Shown: positions 29,701 to 41,275 of the stretch, one piece after another
Layout: every line of letters starts with the position of its first letter
Position numbering within the stretch: position 1 is the first letter of the stretch
Origin: Leguminivora glycinivorella
Taxonomy: Eukaryota > Arthropoda > Insecta > Lepidoptera > Tortricidae
Direction: 5' to 3'
DNA length: 64,000 nucleotides
Assembly (NCBI RefSeq): GCF_023078275.1
Contig: NC_062971.1
Location: 13,764,001 to 13,828,000 of the forward strand
The notes under the pieces: generated by a model
The model's input: the letters and a program-made list of their open reading frames with translations, nothing else
The model's database searches: none
What the model was told of the DNA's origin: nothing
Program-made: the position numbers and the translations under genes

Positions 29701-30795
29701 CCAATAGGTAGGTACTTAACTTACCTACTTGTCTATTCTATAAACACAGGCTTGGTATTGTATTAAGTTGCTTCTTATAAAATTAAATTGAACCGTCTTA
29801 ACCCTTCGAGTCCCAAGCATCTATATGTATTTACTTATATTTTACTGACATCATATGATGTCGCTGGGGCTCGAAGGGTTAAAATATAATATTCCGCGTG
29901 AACAGCAATATTTTAAGTTTGTTTTGGACTGCAGTCTAGAAACTTCTCGATGGAATACTTCAAGCATACTAAACGTCATAACTTTACCTGCGTTATATTT
30001 TAGTCAAGTGAGACTTGCAGGCAGGCAGCTCTTCTGCAATGTGTTGTAGCAGCGCGGAATACCGCGATCGATGGGCAGGCTGGCGAGCGCGTACAGAACT
30101 CACAGCGGTCAGGCCGAGTATGACTCGTGTACTCACAGGCAGCTCGTCTACGATATGTTGTAGCACCGCTCGGAACACCGCGGCGGGCAGGCTGCCGAGC
30201 GCGTGCATCGCCCACAGCAGGCAGGCCGGGCAGGACACGTGTACTCACAGGCAGTTCGTCTATGATGTGCTGCAAAACCGCAGCGGGCATTCTGCTGAGC
30301 GCGTGCAGAAATCACAGTGTGCAAGCCGAGTAGGACTCGTGTACTCACAGGCAGCTCGTAGCTCGTCTACGATATGTTGTAGCACCGCTCGGAACACCGC
30401 GGCAGGCAGGCTGCCGAGCGCGTGCAGCGCCCACAGCAGCGGGCAGGCCACAGTGCTGTAACACCGCGGCGGCCAGGCTGCCGAGCGCGTGCAGGCGGAG
30501 CAGGACTCGTGTACTCACAGGCAGCTCGTCTACGATATGTTGTAGCACCGCTCGGAACACCGCGGCAGGCAGGCTGCCGAGCGCGTGCAGCGCCCACAGC
30601 AGCGGGCAGGCCACAGTGCTGTAACACCGCGGCGGCCAGGCAGCCGAGCGCGTGCAGGCGGAGCAGGACTCGTGTACTCACAGGCAGCTCGTCTACGATA
30701 TGTTGTAGCACCGCTCGGAACACCGCGGCGGGCAGGCTGCCGAGCGCGTGCAGCGCCGCCAGCGCCCACAGCGGGCAGTCGCCGTCCGAACAAAA
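26501..30795 (-). CDS. COMMD4: COMM domain-containing protein 4 (COMMD4), exons 2-5
   Basis: Four exons splice in phase: 30682-30795, 28845-28884, 27695-27898 and 26501-26700 (stop). They give about 185 residues, close to the roughly 199 of the human protein. Diagnostic matches to COMMD4 are FCSDGDCPLWALAALHALG (human FCGDLDCPDWVLAEI), LLVLGLPRTHASAL (human LQQLGLPKEHAASL), MSGFMVNRL and the C-terminal TLLKELKQAYLKIEEL (human VLLAELKQAQTLMSSL). COMMD proteins form the Commander complex with CCDC22/CCDC93, which works in endosomal recycling; that role is by family. The first coding exon, expected to supply only about four residues before FCSDGD, was not found with confidence. The gene is invaded by a LINE in intron 1 and by exon-2 duplicates in intron 2. 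Confidence 0.9.
27100..27560 (+). mobile_element. Reverse-transcriptase-associated C-terminal fragment, antisense in COMMD4 intron 4
   Basis: The open frame 27112-27486 (124 residues) has LVWDATCVDTLAPSHL, KYLFVPFGVETLGLWGPSA-like text, TGDRRAGDFLAQRISIAIQR and GNVASILGT. This C-terminal block is found with reverse transcriptases of repetitive elements in many invertebrates; I cannot assign the clade. The W-DATCVDT motif may be nuclease-like, which is inference. AATAAA follows at about 27540. Confidence 0.7.
27695..27898 (-). CDS. COMMD4: COMMD4 exon 4
   Basis: Acceptor CTATGCAG|CGTCCC, donor CATGG|GTGAGC, 204 bp, phases 1 and 1. It encodes SRDESARAAAAIRWVLRQTW, RGGCPGTQLTRDLLVLGLPR and THASALAEAADNGREAYEAK IQMSGFM. 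This is the helical N-terminal domain, matching human [20 protein letters not shown] and LGLPKEHAASL. Confidence 0.9.
28845..28884 (-). CDS. COMMD4: COMMD4 exon 3 (40-bp micro-exon)
   Basis: Acceptor GCTTTTAG|GAAGAC, donor TTTAT|GTAAGT, phases 0 in and 1 out. It encodes EDGIMDILKDTSL plus the first base of a Ser codon that exon 4 completes (T|CG). It aligns to human QGIDYEKILKLTADAKF, and the phase fit on both sides is exact. Too short to appear as an ORF. Confidence 0.85.
28982..29291 (+). mobile_element. SINE-like dispersed repeat with an internal 126-bp tandem duplication
   Basis: It starts ACTAGCTTTTGCCCGCGGCT. The block AGACAAAACGTAGCCTATGT to CACACACTTTCCCATTTA is present twice back to back (about 29020 and 29146), the two copies almost identical. 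The end TATAATATTAAGTATGGATA marks the 3' border. It lies in COMMD4 intron 2. Confidence 0.85.
29802..29878. mobile_element. 77-bp piggyBac-like MITE in TTAA
   Basis: Flanked by TTAA on both sides (29798-29801 and 29879-29882). The ends are CCCTTCGAGTCCCAAGCA and, inverted, CCCTTCGAGCCCCAGCGA. CCC termini next to a duplicated TTAA are the hallmark of piggyBac-type insertion. It lies in COMMD4 intron 2. Confidence 0.75.
30017..30681 (-). repeat. Tandem partial duplicates of COMMD4 exon 2, four with intact donors
   Basis: The 3' end of exon 2 with its donor (CTGCCTGTGAGTAC) recurs at donors near 30131, 30243, 30343 and 30513, besides the true one at 30676. A fifth, distal copy at 30017-30113 has lost the donor GT. 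The two copies nearest the exon form 165-bp units that are almost identical and still read ACPLLWALHALGSLPAAVFR and AVLQHIVDELP in the exon's frame. The more distal copies are increasingly diverged. ORFs called here on either strand are by-products of this array. Confidence 0.9.
30682..30795 (-). CDS. COMMD4: COMMD4 exon 2
   Basis: Acceptor GTAAAAG|TTTTGT, donor CTGCCT|GTGAGT, 38 codons, phases 0 and 0. It encodes FCSDGDCPLWALAALHALGS then LPAAVFRAVLQHIVDELP. Very GC-rich against its surroundings. A stop (TAA) lies just upstream of the acceptor in frame, so the start codon must come from another exon. One weak candidate is ATG|GTAAGT at about 33158. Confidence 0.88.
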
Positions 30796-30819
30796 CTTTT
30801 ACGCCAGCTTGTATTAAAG

Positions 30820-32866
30820 CGTTGTATAGAAATCTATATTGAAAAAATCATCTATAGTGTAAGGCATCCTTTTTTTAACACTTGTGTTATAGATTTTTTA
30901 AATAATTTGTCATCCTGATCTTTAATTGCATCAGGTAATTTATTAAATAGTTTCGCAGCCATTACATACAAACTTTTATTGTAATATGCTGTTTTTACAG
31001 GGATTTTTGGGAGAATCTCATATCTATTTTGATGATTACGGGGAAAGTTCTTATGTATTATCCTAAAAAGGTTTAAATTTTGTTTGACGAACATACAAGC
31101 TTCCAATATAAACATAGATGGCAGAGTTAAAATATTAAGTTTCTTGAATAAAGGCTTGCAACTGTCAGTCGTTTTTGCTCTAGCAATAGATCGAACACAT
31201 TTCTTTTGTAATATAAACACTTCATTTTTATTACAAGAGTTACCCCAGTGCAGTAGGCCGTATCTTAAAATAGATGATACTTGTCCATGATAAGCACTGA
31301 GCGCAGTATTTTGAGAAGATACAGTTGAAATTTTTCTAAGAGCGTAAACATATCTACTTAAACTGTTACAAAGATTATTTGTGTGTGCTTTCCAGTTTCC
31401 ATGGCAGTCTAATAACAATCCAAGAAATTTTATTTCTGATACTTCCTGTAACGCAATACCATCGTATTTTAGTGTAATCTCTTTTGGATTTGACTGTGGT
31501 AGGTAGAACTGCATAAATTTTGTTTTACTTAGGTTTACAACTAGTTGATTCCTAGCAAACCATTTCATAACATTGTTTAACGCTATGTCCAGTCTATCTT
31601 GATAGGTATCTCTATCACTCCCTGTAACTAGGATGGATGTGTCATCAGCAAAGAGAACAGTACGATTATTAGTTACGTTAGGCAAGTCGTTGATGAATAA
31701 TAAAAACAATAGTGGTCCTAATATACTACCCTGTGGAACTCCTCGTTCTACTGATCTTTGCACCGAGTTCATTGTGAATTCCGTTTTGCTTTTTTTATCA
31801 ATTCGAGTTATAACTGTGTATTGCTTCCTATTTTCTAAATATGATTTAATAAGATCGAAAGTTGTACCTCGTATTCCATATTTATAAATTTTGTTTAGTA
31901 GCAATTTATGGCATACAAAATCAAATGCTTTCGTCATGTCCATGAAGATAGCTGTGACAGGTTGTCGAGTATTTAAGCATTCTGAGATGGTGTTCATTAG
32001 TTCGACTATTGCTAAAGTAGTCGATCTATTTTTCCGAAAACCGAATTGTTCTTTTGCTAATATGTTAAATTTGTCAAAAAATTTGCTTAACCTATTGTAT
32101 ATGGATCGCTCAAATATTTTGGAAAATATTGAAGTTAAAGCTATCGGGCGATAGTTTTCACACTGTTCTTTGTCTCCTTTTTTGTATATAGGTTTAACAA
32201 CCGTTAACTTTAGATTTTCTGGATATATGCCATTTATTATGCTTAAGTTTATTAGATACGAGAGTGGTTCTGCTATCATATTCGAACAGTTTTTAATTAC
32301 TTTTGTACATATTTTATCATGTCCTACGCTCATTGAATTTTTTAAGCCTTTTATAATGTTTGAGATTTCTTTTGGGGAAGTTGGCTGCATAAAAATAGAA
32401 TTTTCAACAGTGTTTATGCTGTTTTCAGGTATCGTTTCTGTATCCTGCTTAAAATATGTGTCTGCTAATTCAACAAATGTGTTGTTAAAAGCATTCGCTA
32501 TATGGAAGGGATTGTGTAGAATGTTACCTTTGTAATTGATCTGTTTTATCTCTTCTTTAGGGTTTTTTGTATTTATTCTGATTTATAATATGCCATATGG
32601 CTTTACTTTTGTTGCTAGACTTACTGATAGAGTTAAAATGTTCAAGTCTCTGAGAGTACGTAATTAATTTTCTCAACAATTTATTGTAATTTTTGTAGTG
32701 ATTGCTATATAACTCTCCATTTTTAAGATATTGCTGATACATTTTTCTTTTATGTCTACACGATTTCTTTATGCCCTTTGTCAACCACGCTGGTTTTCGT
32801 TTTATGTTACATTTTATTAGTCTGTATGGGAAACATAGATCATTTTCACTCTGTGGTTTCACTCTG
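30820..32866 (-). mobile_element. Non-LTR retrotransposon (LINE) with reverse transcriptase, 5'-truncated
   Basis: The open frame 32390-30852 (512 residues from its first Met, open further upstream) is an RT: GHDKICTKVI, YRPIALTSIFSKIFER, IFMDMTKAFDFVCHK (motif A), GVPQGSILGPLLFLLFINDL (motif B), VLFADDTSIL (motif C, FADD) and a thumb ending KKGCLTL. The upstream 101-residue piece (32557-32862) joins it through a single frameshift in an A6 run (NQNKYKK to NPKEEIKQ). The endonuclease is absent. It resembles the CR1/Jockey group; the clade is not certain. It lies in COMMD4 intron 1, same strand, its ORF ending 57 bp from the exon 2 acceptor. Confidence 0.92.
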
Positions 32867-33040
32867 TGGCAATGTTTGTTTAACCTGCGTGGCTTGAAAC
32901 ACTCGCAACGCTCAAAATTTCACATTCTGAACCACTCGCTACGCTCGCTGTTTATCATTGGAATATTTCGTTTACTCGGGTATCAATATTAGCAAGTGCG
33001 GTTAAACAACTACTTTGCCCACTTGTAAAACAAATAACTA
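32867..33040 (-). repeat. Fragments of the ACAAGGGGGCAAAG dispersed repeat
   Basis: GAACCACTCGCTACGCTCGC and ACTTTGCCCACTTGTAAAAC are diverged versions of the repeat at 19066-19500. It abuts the truncated 5' end of the LINE, where TCACTCTGTGG occurs twice. Confidence 0.6.
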
Positions 33041-36000
33041 TTGCGATCACTTCATTTTTATAATCTCAAAGTGAAATAGAGGATTCATTGGGTGTTTATA
33101 GTATCGTCACATGATACAAGTATAAAATGTAGGTGTAAACAAAACATCATACTTACCATAACAGTATGTCAGCCCGTTTGGTCTGAAACAGAGATAACAG
33201 TTAAATTACCATACAAACGGCATAGACGCACAACTCATATACGCAAGAGAACACACCCCGTTAACTTCATGTATTTGGTCATACGTAGGTCATTGTCATA
33301 TAGTTCGTGTCATTCACGAAGACGCGTGCTTTGGAACGTTTTCTTATGTTTTGTAGGTTAGAGTAGACAAATCGCGAGACATCGCGAGTACCTAACACGA
33401 TCTTAGTTTACGTTAAGTTTTTAAAATTAACTGGCCTCAGTCCATTGGTGGAACTATTTTCCCAGTGTCAAGGTGATATAAGCTAACGTGGACTATCGGC
33501 CGTTGACGACAAAAAAGTGGCTAAACGGCCTGAACGCGTTTCGAGATTAATTCTTCATCAGCTTCTCACTATACCATTAGTTTACTGCATAATAAGCTAT
33601 CGATATTACACTTTAAACAACATTAATGAGCAAAAGAAGGAGAAATTATTCACGAAACGATACCGCTAAGATGGCGTTCGGACCGGAAGTCATCTTAGTT
33701 TAGTTTTAATCTTAGTTTCATTCTTATTTTTAATCAACGTCAAAAAATACTGGATGTGACATGGATCGGATCTGTCACGTTTAGAAATTGGTTTGAACAA
33801 AAATCATAACTTTTGACATTAGAAGTTGGTAACTCCGATGTATATCGCATCCATATTCAGATTTGGCGGTTAATAAAATTAGAATACACCTCCTATTGCA
33901 AAAGCAAGATCAAAATTACTTGTTAATATTTTTTACTCTTTTCTAATCTGTATTTTTTATTTTTTTAAGTACGTCCATACTTTTAACATAACATTGACCA
34001 AGTATAATAGTGGGGCTGAGAAAAATGAGATGAAAGAATAGCATACATTTAATTTAAAATTAAACATACTTGGGCTAAACTATACCTTACCGGTTCTTTC
34101 TAACTAAACAGATGTAACAATAGTGTAAAACATTTCATCTAGACATGTAACAATATGGGATAGAGATTTTATTTCACTTATTATCGAACCTTTGGCATCA
34201 TTTATTTATTGTTCTGCCCCTGCTTGCATCGACCGGACATCTCCAACTGCGGATTTGTCTTTTCACTGACAAGAGGGACCACGGAAAGACTAAGAATTGT
34301 TCTCGAACATTATTACACAAATTATATCGATGTCGATAAGACTTGTTTGAAATAAGTAAATCTTGTTTTAAGAAAATTACGGCGATGGAGGCTAATGGAA
34401 AATTATAGATTTGCAACATACTTATTGCAGTAAAAATTGAGAAGCCGCGCGGTGCGTAACTTGCGTGTTTCGCATGGTAAAGGTCCCCACTTAAATCATA
34501 TGAATTATGTATTACTACACAGCTAATAAGTTAAATAGGTTATAGGGGCTATAGGAATAAAAATGACTGTACATTGAAAGTTTAGTCCCGTGATATTGGC
34601 ATTACGATGAAAGTCACAAATTGATGTGAATAGACCTAAGTGCTTGCCGATGTGTTAAAACTTGAGATGAAGTAACACTTTACTCGCAAGTTTACAAAAT
34701 CTAAGATTATATCACTTTGTTTTGTTTGTTATATAGGTGAAAGCACTGCTTACGTAGCGGTTCCTTACCACTAGGATTAGAATATCAATATATTTGATTA
34801 CCACTCATGTACCATTTTCGTGAACAATATTATGTGTTAATTATTTAACAGTTCAGGTTATTACTTAGAATGAAAACTCAAGCTACCGAGAAGAATATTT
34901 ACAGTCAATTGCGCAATATTATACCTCGATTAAATTAAACAGATATACACGGTACTTACGGAATACAGATGTAGTGCGGAAAGGGTTCCCTTCATATTTT
35001 TCCGGAAACGTTCCTATTTGTCATGCTAGTTCAGTCAATGCCAGTACATCTTGTACGGAGACTGAAATAGCATGACACGTTCGTACGTTTCCATAACAAT
35101 ACGAAGGCAAATCTTTTTGCACTACATCTGTACTAGTATGAACAGTTTCAGTCAACCCACATAACACTATCTGCATAGGTAAATAGAAAATTTGCATATT
35201 ATCCCACTAAATATCACAAACTAAATGTAGATTAATAACTAACGAAGTTATAGCCAGAAGTCTGTCAGTGGTGAAGTTATGTCGGCAGGTTTTACACATG
35301 AATCAAGTACCCATTAGTAATTTAGTAGCCATTTTATACATACATGTGGCAGATTTAATTGCGAGGACGGATGACAACGATATAGATACAGACAAGCAAA
35401 AGGGCATGCTGTTATTTTTATCTTATTAGTACCTAAAACATGATGAAGTATGAATATCTATACAACAAAGTAAAAGAGCGTATCTACCTGGCACTTCCGT
35501 CATTTAAATTGACTTGAAATACATACATATATGTAGGTAGGTATATTTTTATGAAGTCTAATGGCTTCATCATTTAAAATCAATTTGATGCATTTTTAAT
35601 ATGTGCATGAATAAGAACGAAAGTTACAAATATATCAATATTATAGAAAAGTTCTTCCAAAATTACCGAGCCCCCAAGAATACAATGTAAAATCATTGGA
35701 TTTTTGGTCTTAGATTAAGTATCCATATAAAAATGTTGATCTAGGAATGAATTCAATTAACAGTTCTCTTTACATTTTATGTGACGTCCGTTTTACGTTT
35801 ATCTTGTTCGATCGACTTAGGGACATGAAAAGCTATTGAAAAGCAGCGTTGAATTTCGCTTTTTCTCTAGTAACTTATATTTGAAACCCAGATATTCTGA
35901 TGGCGACTGTAGCTGTAATCAATCAAAATTTTATGAGATATAGGTAATATTAATTAATTTTGTTATTCATCCTCTATTCCAGTTTATAATTTGCCTTCAT

Positions 36001-37600
36001 GTCCTTGCAGTATTATTCACAAAACAGTACCTAATATCGCCTAAATCGGCATTGCGTTGTGTAGCAATTGTGTTGCATTAGTAAGTACCTAATGCTTACG
36101 TAGACACCATCTGATTGTCACTGTTTATAAATGTATGTGTAAGTACACGTACAAAAATTTTTTACTTGTGTTTTTCATAGCTTTAAAACTCACTTAGTAT
36201 TTGAGTAAAGCAACTTAATTCCTGTACAAAAGAAACAAATAGTACAGATACAGTAGTAGTTACAGATCCTTAACTCTTTTTACTTAAAAGTAAATGGCTT
36301 AGCCATATTTATAGTGATAGAAAATAGTGAAACCCGTATATACAAGGTCGGGTAAACCTCTAAACTATCTACAGGAGATTTTAACTTGGCTTATCTTAAG
36401 TGAGGGTATACGTGTAACTTTTGGGTAAAATAAACTGGTAGGTAGGTGTTAAGTATCCTTTCAGATACCAATCCAGATGGACAAGTAAAATATTTTGTAA
36501 GACTAAACGGACTAAGGTGTCTTTGTTACAACCACCTGAGTCTTGCATGTCAGCCACATTGTAACCCTATATTAGATAAATCATTCTCATTAGATAAAGA
36601 CTCCTTAACAAACAATACAAACATATACCTGATCAAATACTTTTGTTCTTCGGGATTGAGCCCATGATCATCGTGCCGTGGGGAGCTATTATCATCGTGT
36701 TGTTCTGGCATCAGAAAAAAATAGCACCACACCACCCCTTCGTCCCGTGGGTGTCGTATAAGGCGACTAAAGGGAACACTGATGGAACACTGATATGCAC
36801 ATGTGCAAGGCTCGCCATATCCCTAACGGGGTCCTTGCGTACGAGATCTGTGCAGCAGTGTGCGCGCCGTCACAAAAAAAAGAAAACCTGACATATTGCA
36901 CCGATTTCATCAAACATGGCTAAGAACACTCCCGACTAATTAAGATTTCAAAGCAAAAAAACAAAACCTAAATCGGTTCACCCGTTCGAAAGACATGCAC
37001 ACACACACACACACGTGAAACATATAACACCCTGTCGTTTAGCGTCGGGGGTTAAAAAAAAACAACTGTTTCATATGCACTACCGACAAGACAAGTCGTC
37101 CAAAAACTCAAAAAGTGTAGTATAAATTCTCAAAGTCGGCTCCACTCCTTTCGTTCCATTGTTATCGTTCAATCAATTTGGGCGTTCTCAGGTGTTTGCG
37201 CGTCACGACTGCTGGGCCATCGGGAGCCACTTACCGACGGCGTCAATCGAGATCACTCTTCATATACATATTGGTTGATATGTCAGAATGATATTTGAAT
37301 CATATTATTTAATTGTGAATGTGCGCCGAGATGTTATTTTGCAGTTTACGTTCGATTTGGCCTGATTTTTTTAAGTAAATAAATATTTGTAGACACTCCC
37401 TTCAAAATGTGGTTCATTGTCATTTATCAGTCAGCACATTACGAGCATTAAGTATGTAAAGTAAGTAAACAATAAATATACTAGTGCTTCATCTAACGTG
37501 ATTAGCATTTGATAATCAACTGTTTGGTTGGGTAGGTATTTAATATGAAAGTAAGGTAACGGACCCAATCATGGACAGTTTAAGAAAAATTTTCGCCTGT
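33041..37600. other. Non-coding region right of COMMD4
   Basis: No coding block with recognisable homology was seen; the scattered short ORFs show no family features. Recognisable items: a MITE at 34964-35146 (ACAGATGTAGTGCGGAAAG and its inverse GCACTACATCTGT; half of another copy at 18625-18695), a dispersed repeat at about 36690-37062 (CGTCCCGTGGGTGTCGTATA, CCTAAATCGGTTCACCCGTT, GTCGTTTAGCGTCGGGGGTT) and an (AC)n tract at 36996-37014. Confidence 0.6.
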
Positions 37601-37621
37601 TTTTGATATTTCACTCATAAA

Positions 37622-39424
37622 TAGGGTTGCCAACTTTTTTTTAGGGAAATATAGTATTTTAGAAAATTCCATCTAAAAAATATAGTACACCGAAATAAAA
37701 TATAGTACGGTACACATAATCGATAACCAAGTCGTAGAGATCGTTCATTCTGTCCACTCTAACGGCTCCATTCGGTTTTCATCGATTTTTGACAAGTTTT
37801 GTGTTGCATTGGTTCTCTTATTTAAGTATCGTCGAAAGTTGTATGGCCGAATATCACTTCCCAACTCACGTTTTGCGCAATTTTATTCCGCCGAATGTTC
37901 ATTTCCCAACTTATTGTTTTATTACAGTGTAATATTTGCATGCTAAATATCTTTTTCCCCTCACTAGCTCGGAAACACGTGTTTTGTCATACTAGCGGTT
38001 AAAAACGCATTTTATCCACTAGTGGGTAAAGTAATTTGACCTTGAATAAAGTCAAATTAACTGTTTTAAAATTGATTAAAGTAGGTGAATCTAGTAATAA
38101 AGATGATTTACCACCTGTGGAACTACTGGAAGCAGTGATAAACGCATTTTTTGCGTTGTAGTTTCCTCGCTATAGTGAGGGGAAAAGTTTTGTGTTACAC
38201 TCGGATGCAAATGTATTTTACTTCTCGTGTGTTAAAAAACTCGCAAGTTCAGGATTCTATTCTCGAACCACTACTCGCTTCGCTCGTGGTTCAACTATAG
38301 AATCCTTTCACTTGCTCGTTTTTCAATTCCACACTCGGCGTTAAAATACAACTTTGCCCCCTTGTATAACAAATAACTATTATTAATTTCTACTATATCT
38401 TTGTCTATTTAGACACTACATTTGTTATAATTTGCCAAGCTCACATTTACTAACTTAACATTTGACCTTTTTTAAAAAAGCAAACTTTCATGTTGTCGAA
38501 TGTTTTACTTAGCGTAATATATAACTAGTTTATTTATTGTATGTAATGTACCAAATGTTTTATTGAACACCATCAATATAAATATATGGCGTATTTCGAA
38601 AAAATTGCAATATTGAGTCTTCTAATATCACTTTCTAAATGTATTGACAGGTGTGAAATTTTTACTTACGTACCTATTAATATTCTTTTAATTTCAATAG
38701 TTACCTACCTACTTACTTTTTTATAAGACCCATATTTTAAAAAAAATACCCATATTATAAGTACTTTTTTATGAAATTTGACATTGTTTTAAAAACATTT
38801 TTACTTCAATGAAATCCAGACTTTTGTAAAAATGCAAAGGCGATTTTAATTTTAAACTAATTAAGGCAAAACTTTTGACCAAAGAACCAGTTTCGGTCCT
38901 AAAATAGTTCAACTTTGATGCTAAATATCACAGAATCAATGAGCTGTGAAGTAGGTACCTAATTTTGGGATGCTAGTTTGTTTAAAGACGATTCTGTTAA
39001 TACGATATGCTTTAGAAACTATCGTAATATTCATAATAGCAATGGATTCAAATCGAAGCTCATCGGAGTAGAGAATCCCCTTAAGAAATGTTATTTAATA
39101 TATCATGGAAAAGATACAAATGTTCGCAAACAATGGTGGCTTTATACGTAACTGCAATATTCGCAGAACAGAATGAAGTAATGAAATGTACAGTGAAGGT
39201 TAAATAATTTAAATATGAATAAAAGCGCGAGCGGAGCGAGCGCGAAATTTTTTTTCATTATCAAAACGCCGCTCCTGGCGGTTTGACCCTAGTGTGAATT
39301 CGCCACTGGCATGGACCCCAAAAATATAGTACTTTTGCGTACTATATATGCTTCATATAGAATATAGTACGCTGGGCCAAAATATAGTACAGTACTATAT
39401 TATATAGTACGGTTGGCAACCCTA
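37622..39424. mobile_element. hAT-like element, 1.8 kb, target duplication CTCATAAA
   Basis: TAGGGTTGCCAAC at 37622 is repeated inverted as GTTGGCAACCCTA at 39424, flanked by the exact 8-bp repeat CTCATAAA (37614-37621 and 39425-39432). The subterminal zones carry ATATAGTAC-type motifs at least four times on the left and five times on the right. No transposase frame is present. A copy of the ACAAGGGGGCAAAG repeat is nested inside at 37953-38372. Confidence 0.88.
37953..38372 (-). repeat. ACAAGGGGGCAAAG repeat nested in the hAT-like element
   Basis: Reverse orientation of 19066-19500: CCCCTCACTAGCTCGGAAAC at the left border, CTTTGCCCCCTTGTATAACA at the right. Near-identical over about 420 bp, implying recent mobility relative to other repeats here. 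Confidence 0.85.
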
Positions 39425-40780
39425 CTCATAAATGTAAAAATTCTACCGCAAAGCGTGTTAAATCTTGAATGTCCTATCCTTCTTTTACATTTCAAGCGTA
39501 TTGCAGAAAGGATACAGCTATTAGTTTCTTCATACTTAACAAATTAAAACTAGGTGTTTTTTCTCCAATTATGGACGGCAGTTCTCCAGTAATGGATCCC
39601 CCATTATGGACAGTGAAATAAGTTTAAATTTTTTTTTTAAAGCCAACTGATACTCAACGAGTCAATTTTATATACCATAAATACAATTAGTTTGAGTTAT
39701 TTTAACATAGGATTGTTTCTTTTAAATTTTGGTTTCGTAAATTGTTCCTTGTCCATCATAGGAGGTAGGCAGTTTTTCGGTTCCAGTAATGGACACTCGC
39801 AAAATAACGCCATTTCTTTATACCTTTGGAGCAACAAACTAGTATGTTTTATACCTTATCTCATACTTAATGCAGTAAGGAAAACGCATTCAAGTTTACA
39901 CCGAGTATTATTTTTTTATTATTTTTTACATGAACTCAACTCTCTTAGCAACATTACTAAGAATTCGTCTTGATATTTTTTTCAGTAAACTGATGAATTT
40001 TATCTTGTCGCCAAATCCTTCAGAAATAACCGAATTAATTGAAACTTCAAAATGAAACAGCTCTACAACTCTAGTTTAATAGTACATAGCCGTCAGTTTT
40101 TAAAAACTAATTTTAGATACTTATTTTTAAGGATTTGTGTTTTTTTGTCCATAATGGCATCACCGTCCATTATGGGGTATTTCACCTTACTTAAGTTTTT
40201 TCTGAATGTGACATCTGTGGAGACCCACAACACGACGATTGTGAAAGTACAATGCTAAAACGATGTTTTAATTTATTACTATATTAAAATATAACTACTT
40301 TGCGCATTGTCATTTGAATGACAGGGCATGATTTAGATCACATCCATTGCTAGTTCGAATTATATTTATAACTTGTTATTTGAATCAGCAGTGTATGTAG
40401 AAAAGTGCACAAACGTTCACGATAGTATCAATCGTATTTCTATAGCTCTCCCGTATTGACGCGACAGAGCCAGACTGCGTTTCGATAGGCGTCTAGCGTC
40501 AACGATTGTTATTTCGGCTAGAGCGGCTGGTCGGCGCCCGTAGCCAAATGACACTTCTGCGACGTCAAACGCCGCAAAAAGGCAATCTATCTCTATCGCT
40601 CTTCCGTATTGGCGCAACAGAGACAGGCTGCATTTCTACGGCGTTTGACGTCGCAGAAATGCCATTCGGCTACGGGGCCAGATAAGACAGGATTGCTGCT
40701 ACGAGCTACGGCGTAGCACACGTAGCCTGTCTTATGATTTACATAGGATAGGATTAAGACACACAATTACTGTTTTTCAA
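39425..40780. other. Non-coding, repeat-derived
   Basis: 39560-40180 carries recurring ATTATGGACAG/TAATGGACAC motifs (also AATCATGGACAG at 37568, left of the hAT element), suggesting an older element interrupted by the hAT insertion. 40385-40740 holds a repeat with CGTCTAGCGTCAACG, GCGTTTGACGTCGCAGAAAT and its inverse; part recurs at 59285-59400. Confidence 0.5.
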
Positions 40781-41275
40781 TAGGGATGTACCGACTATTA
40801 ATTTGGGCGACTAGGCCGACTACCGACTAGTCGGTGCTTGGGTGGCCGATTAGTCGGCCGACTAGTTGGCTAGTCGGTCAGAACATATTTTTCGCCAAAT
40901 TGACCAGAATTTTTGAGTGACATTGGTCTTTTGTTCGCGCTTTTCATTATTTTTTACAGTTTCAAAGGTCAACAAGAATATTATTGATACACAATTTCCA
41001 ATTTTAACAAACGGTTTGGCTTAGTGGGTAGAAATCCTGCCTATGAAACCGATAGTAGGTAGGACATTTATTTCTGTGACGATCACAATTGTTCTTTTGA
41101 GTGACAAAGGCATAACGAATAGGTTCATAATACGACAATATCAGCCGTTAATTTATGTTTGTACTGTTTTTCTATCACTTATAAAGTGCCGACTAATCGG
41201 CCTTTTTTGCCGACTAATTGCCGACTACAAATGTGGCCGGATAGTCGGCTTTCCCGACTAGTCGGTACATCCCTA
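40781..41275. mobile_element. TIR element rich in CGACTAGTCGG motifs
   Basis: It begins TAGGGATGTACCGACTA and ends TAGTCGGTACATCCCTA, with many subterminal CCGACTAGTCGG-type palindromes at both ends. The middle (about 41008-41100) resembles a diverged tRNA-SINE head. TAGGGATGTACCGA ends suggest hAT, but I do not see a clean target duplication. Confidence 0.75.

Noticed and set aside
30000..30842. Many Ala/Arg-rich ORFs on both strands
   Set aside because: All come from the GC-rich tandem copies of COMMD4 exon 2.
33153..33162. ATG|GTAAGT as COMMD4 exon 1
   Set aside because: The donor is good and phase 0 would fit, but only the Met would be contributed, there is no homology to test it, and the expected M-[KR]-F-[KR] start is not there.
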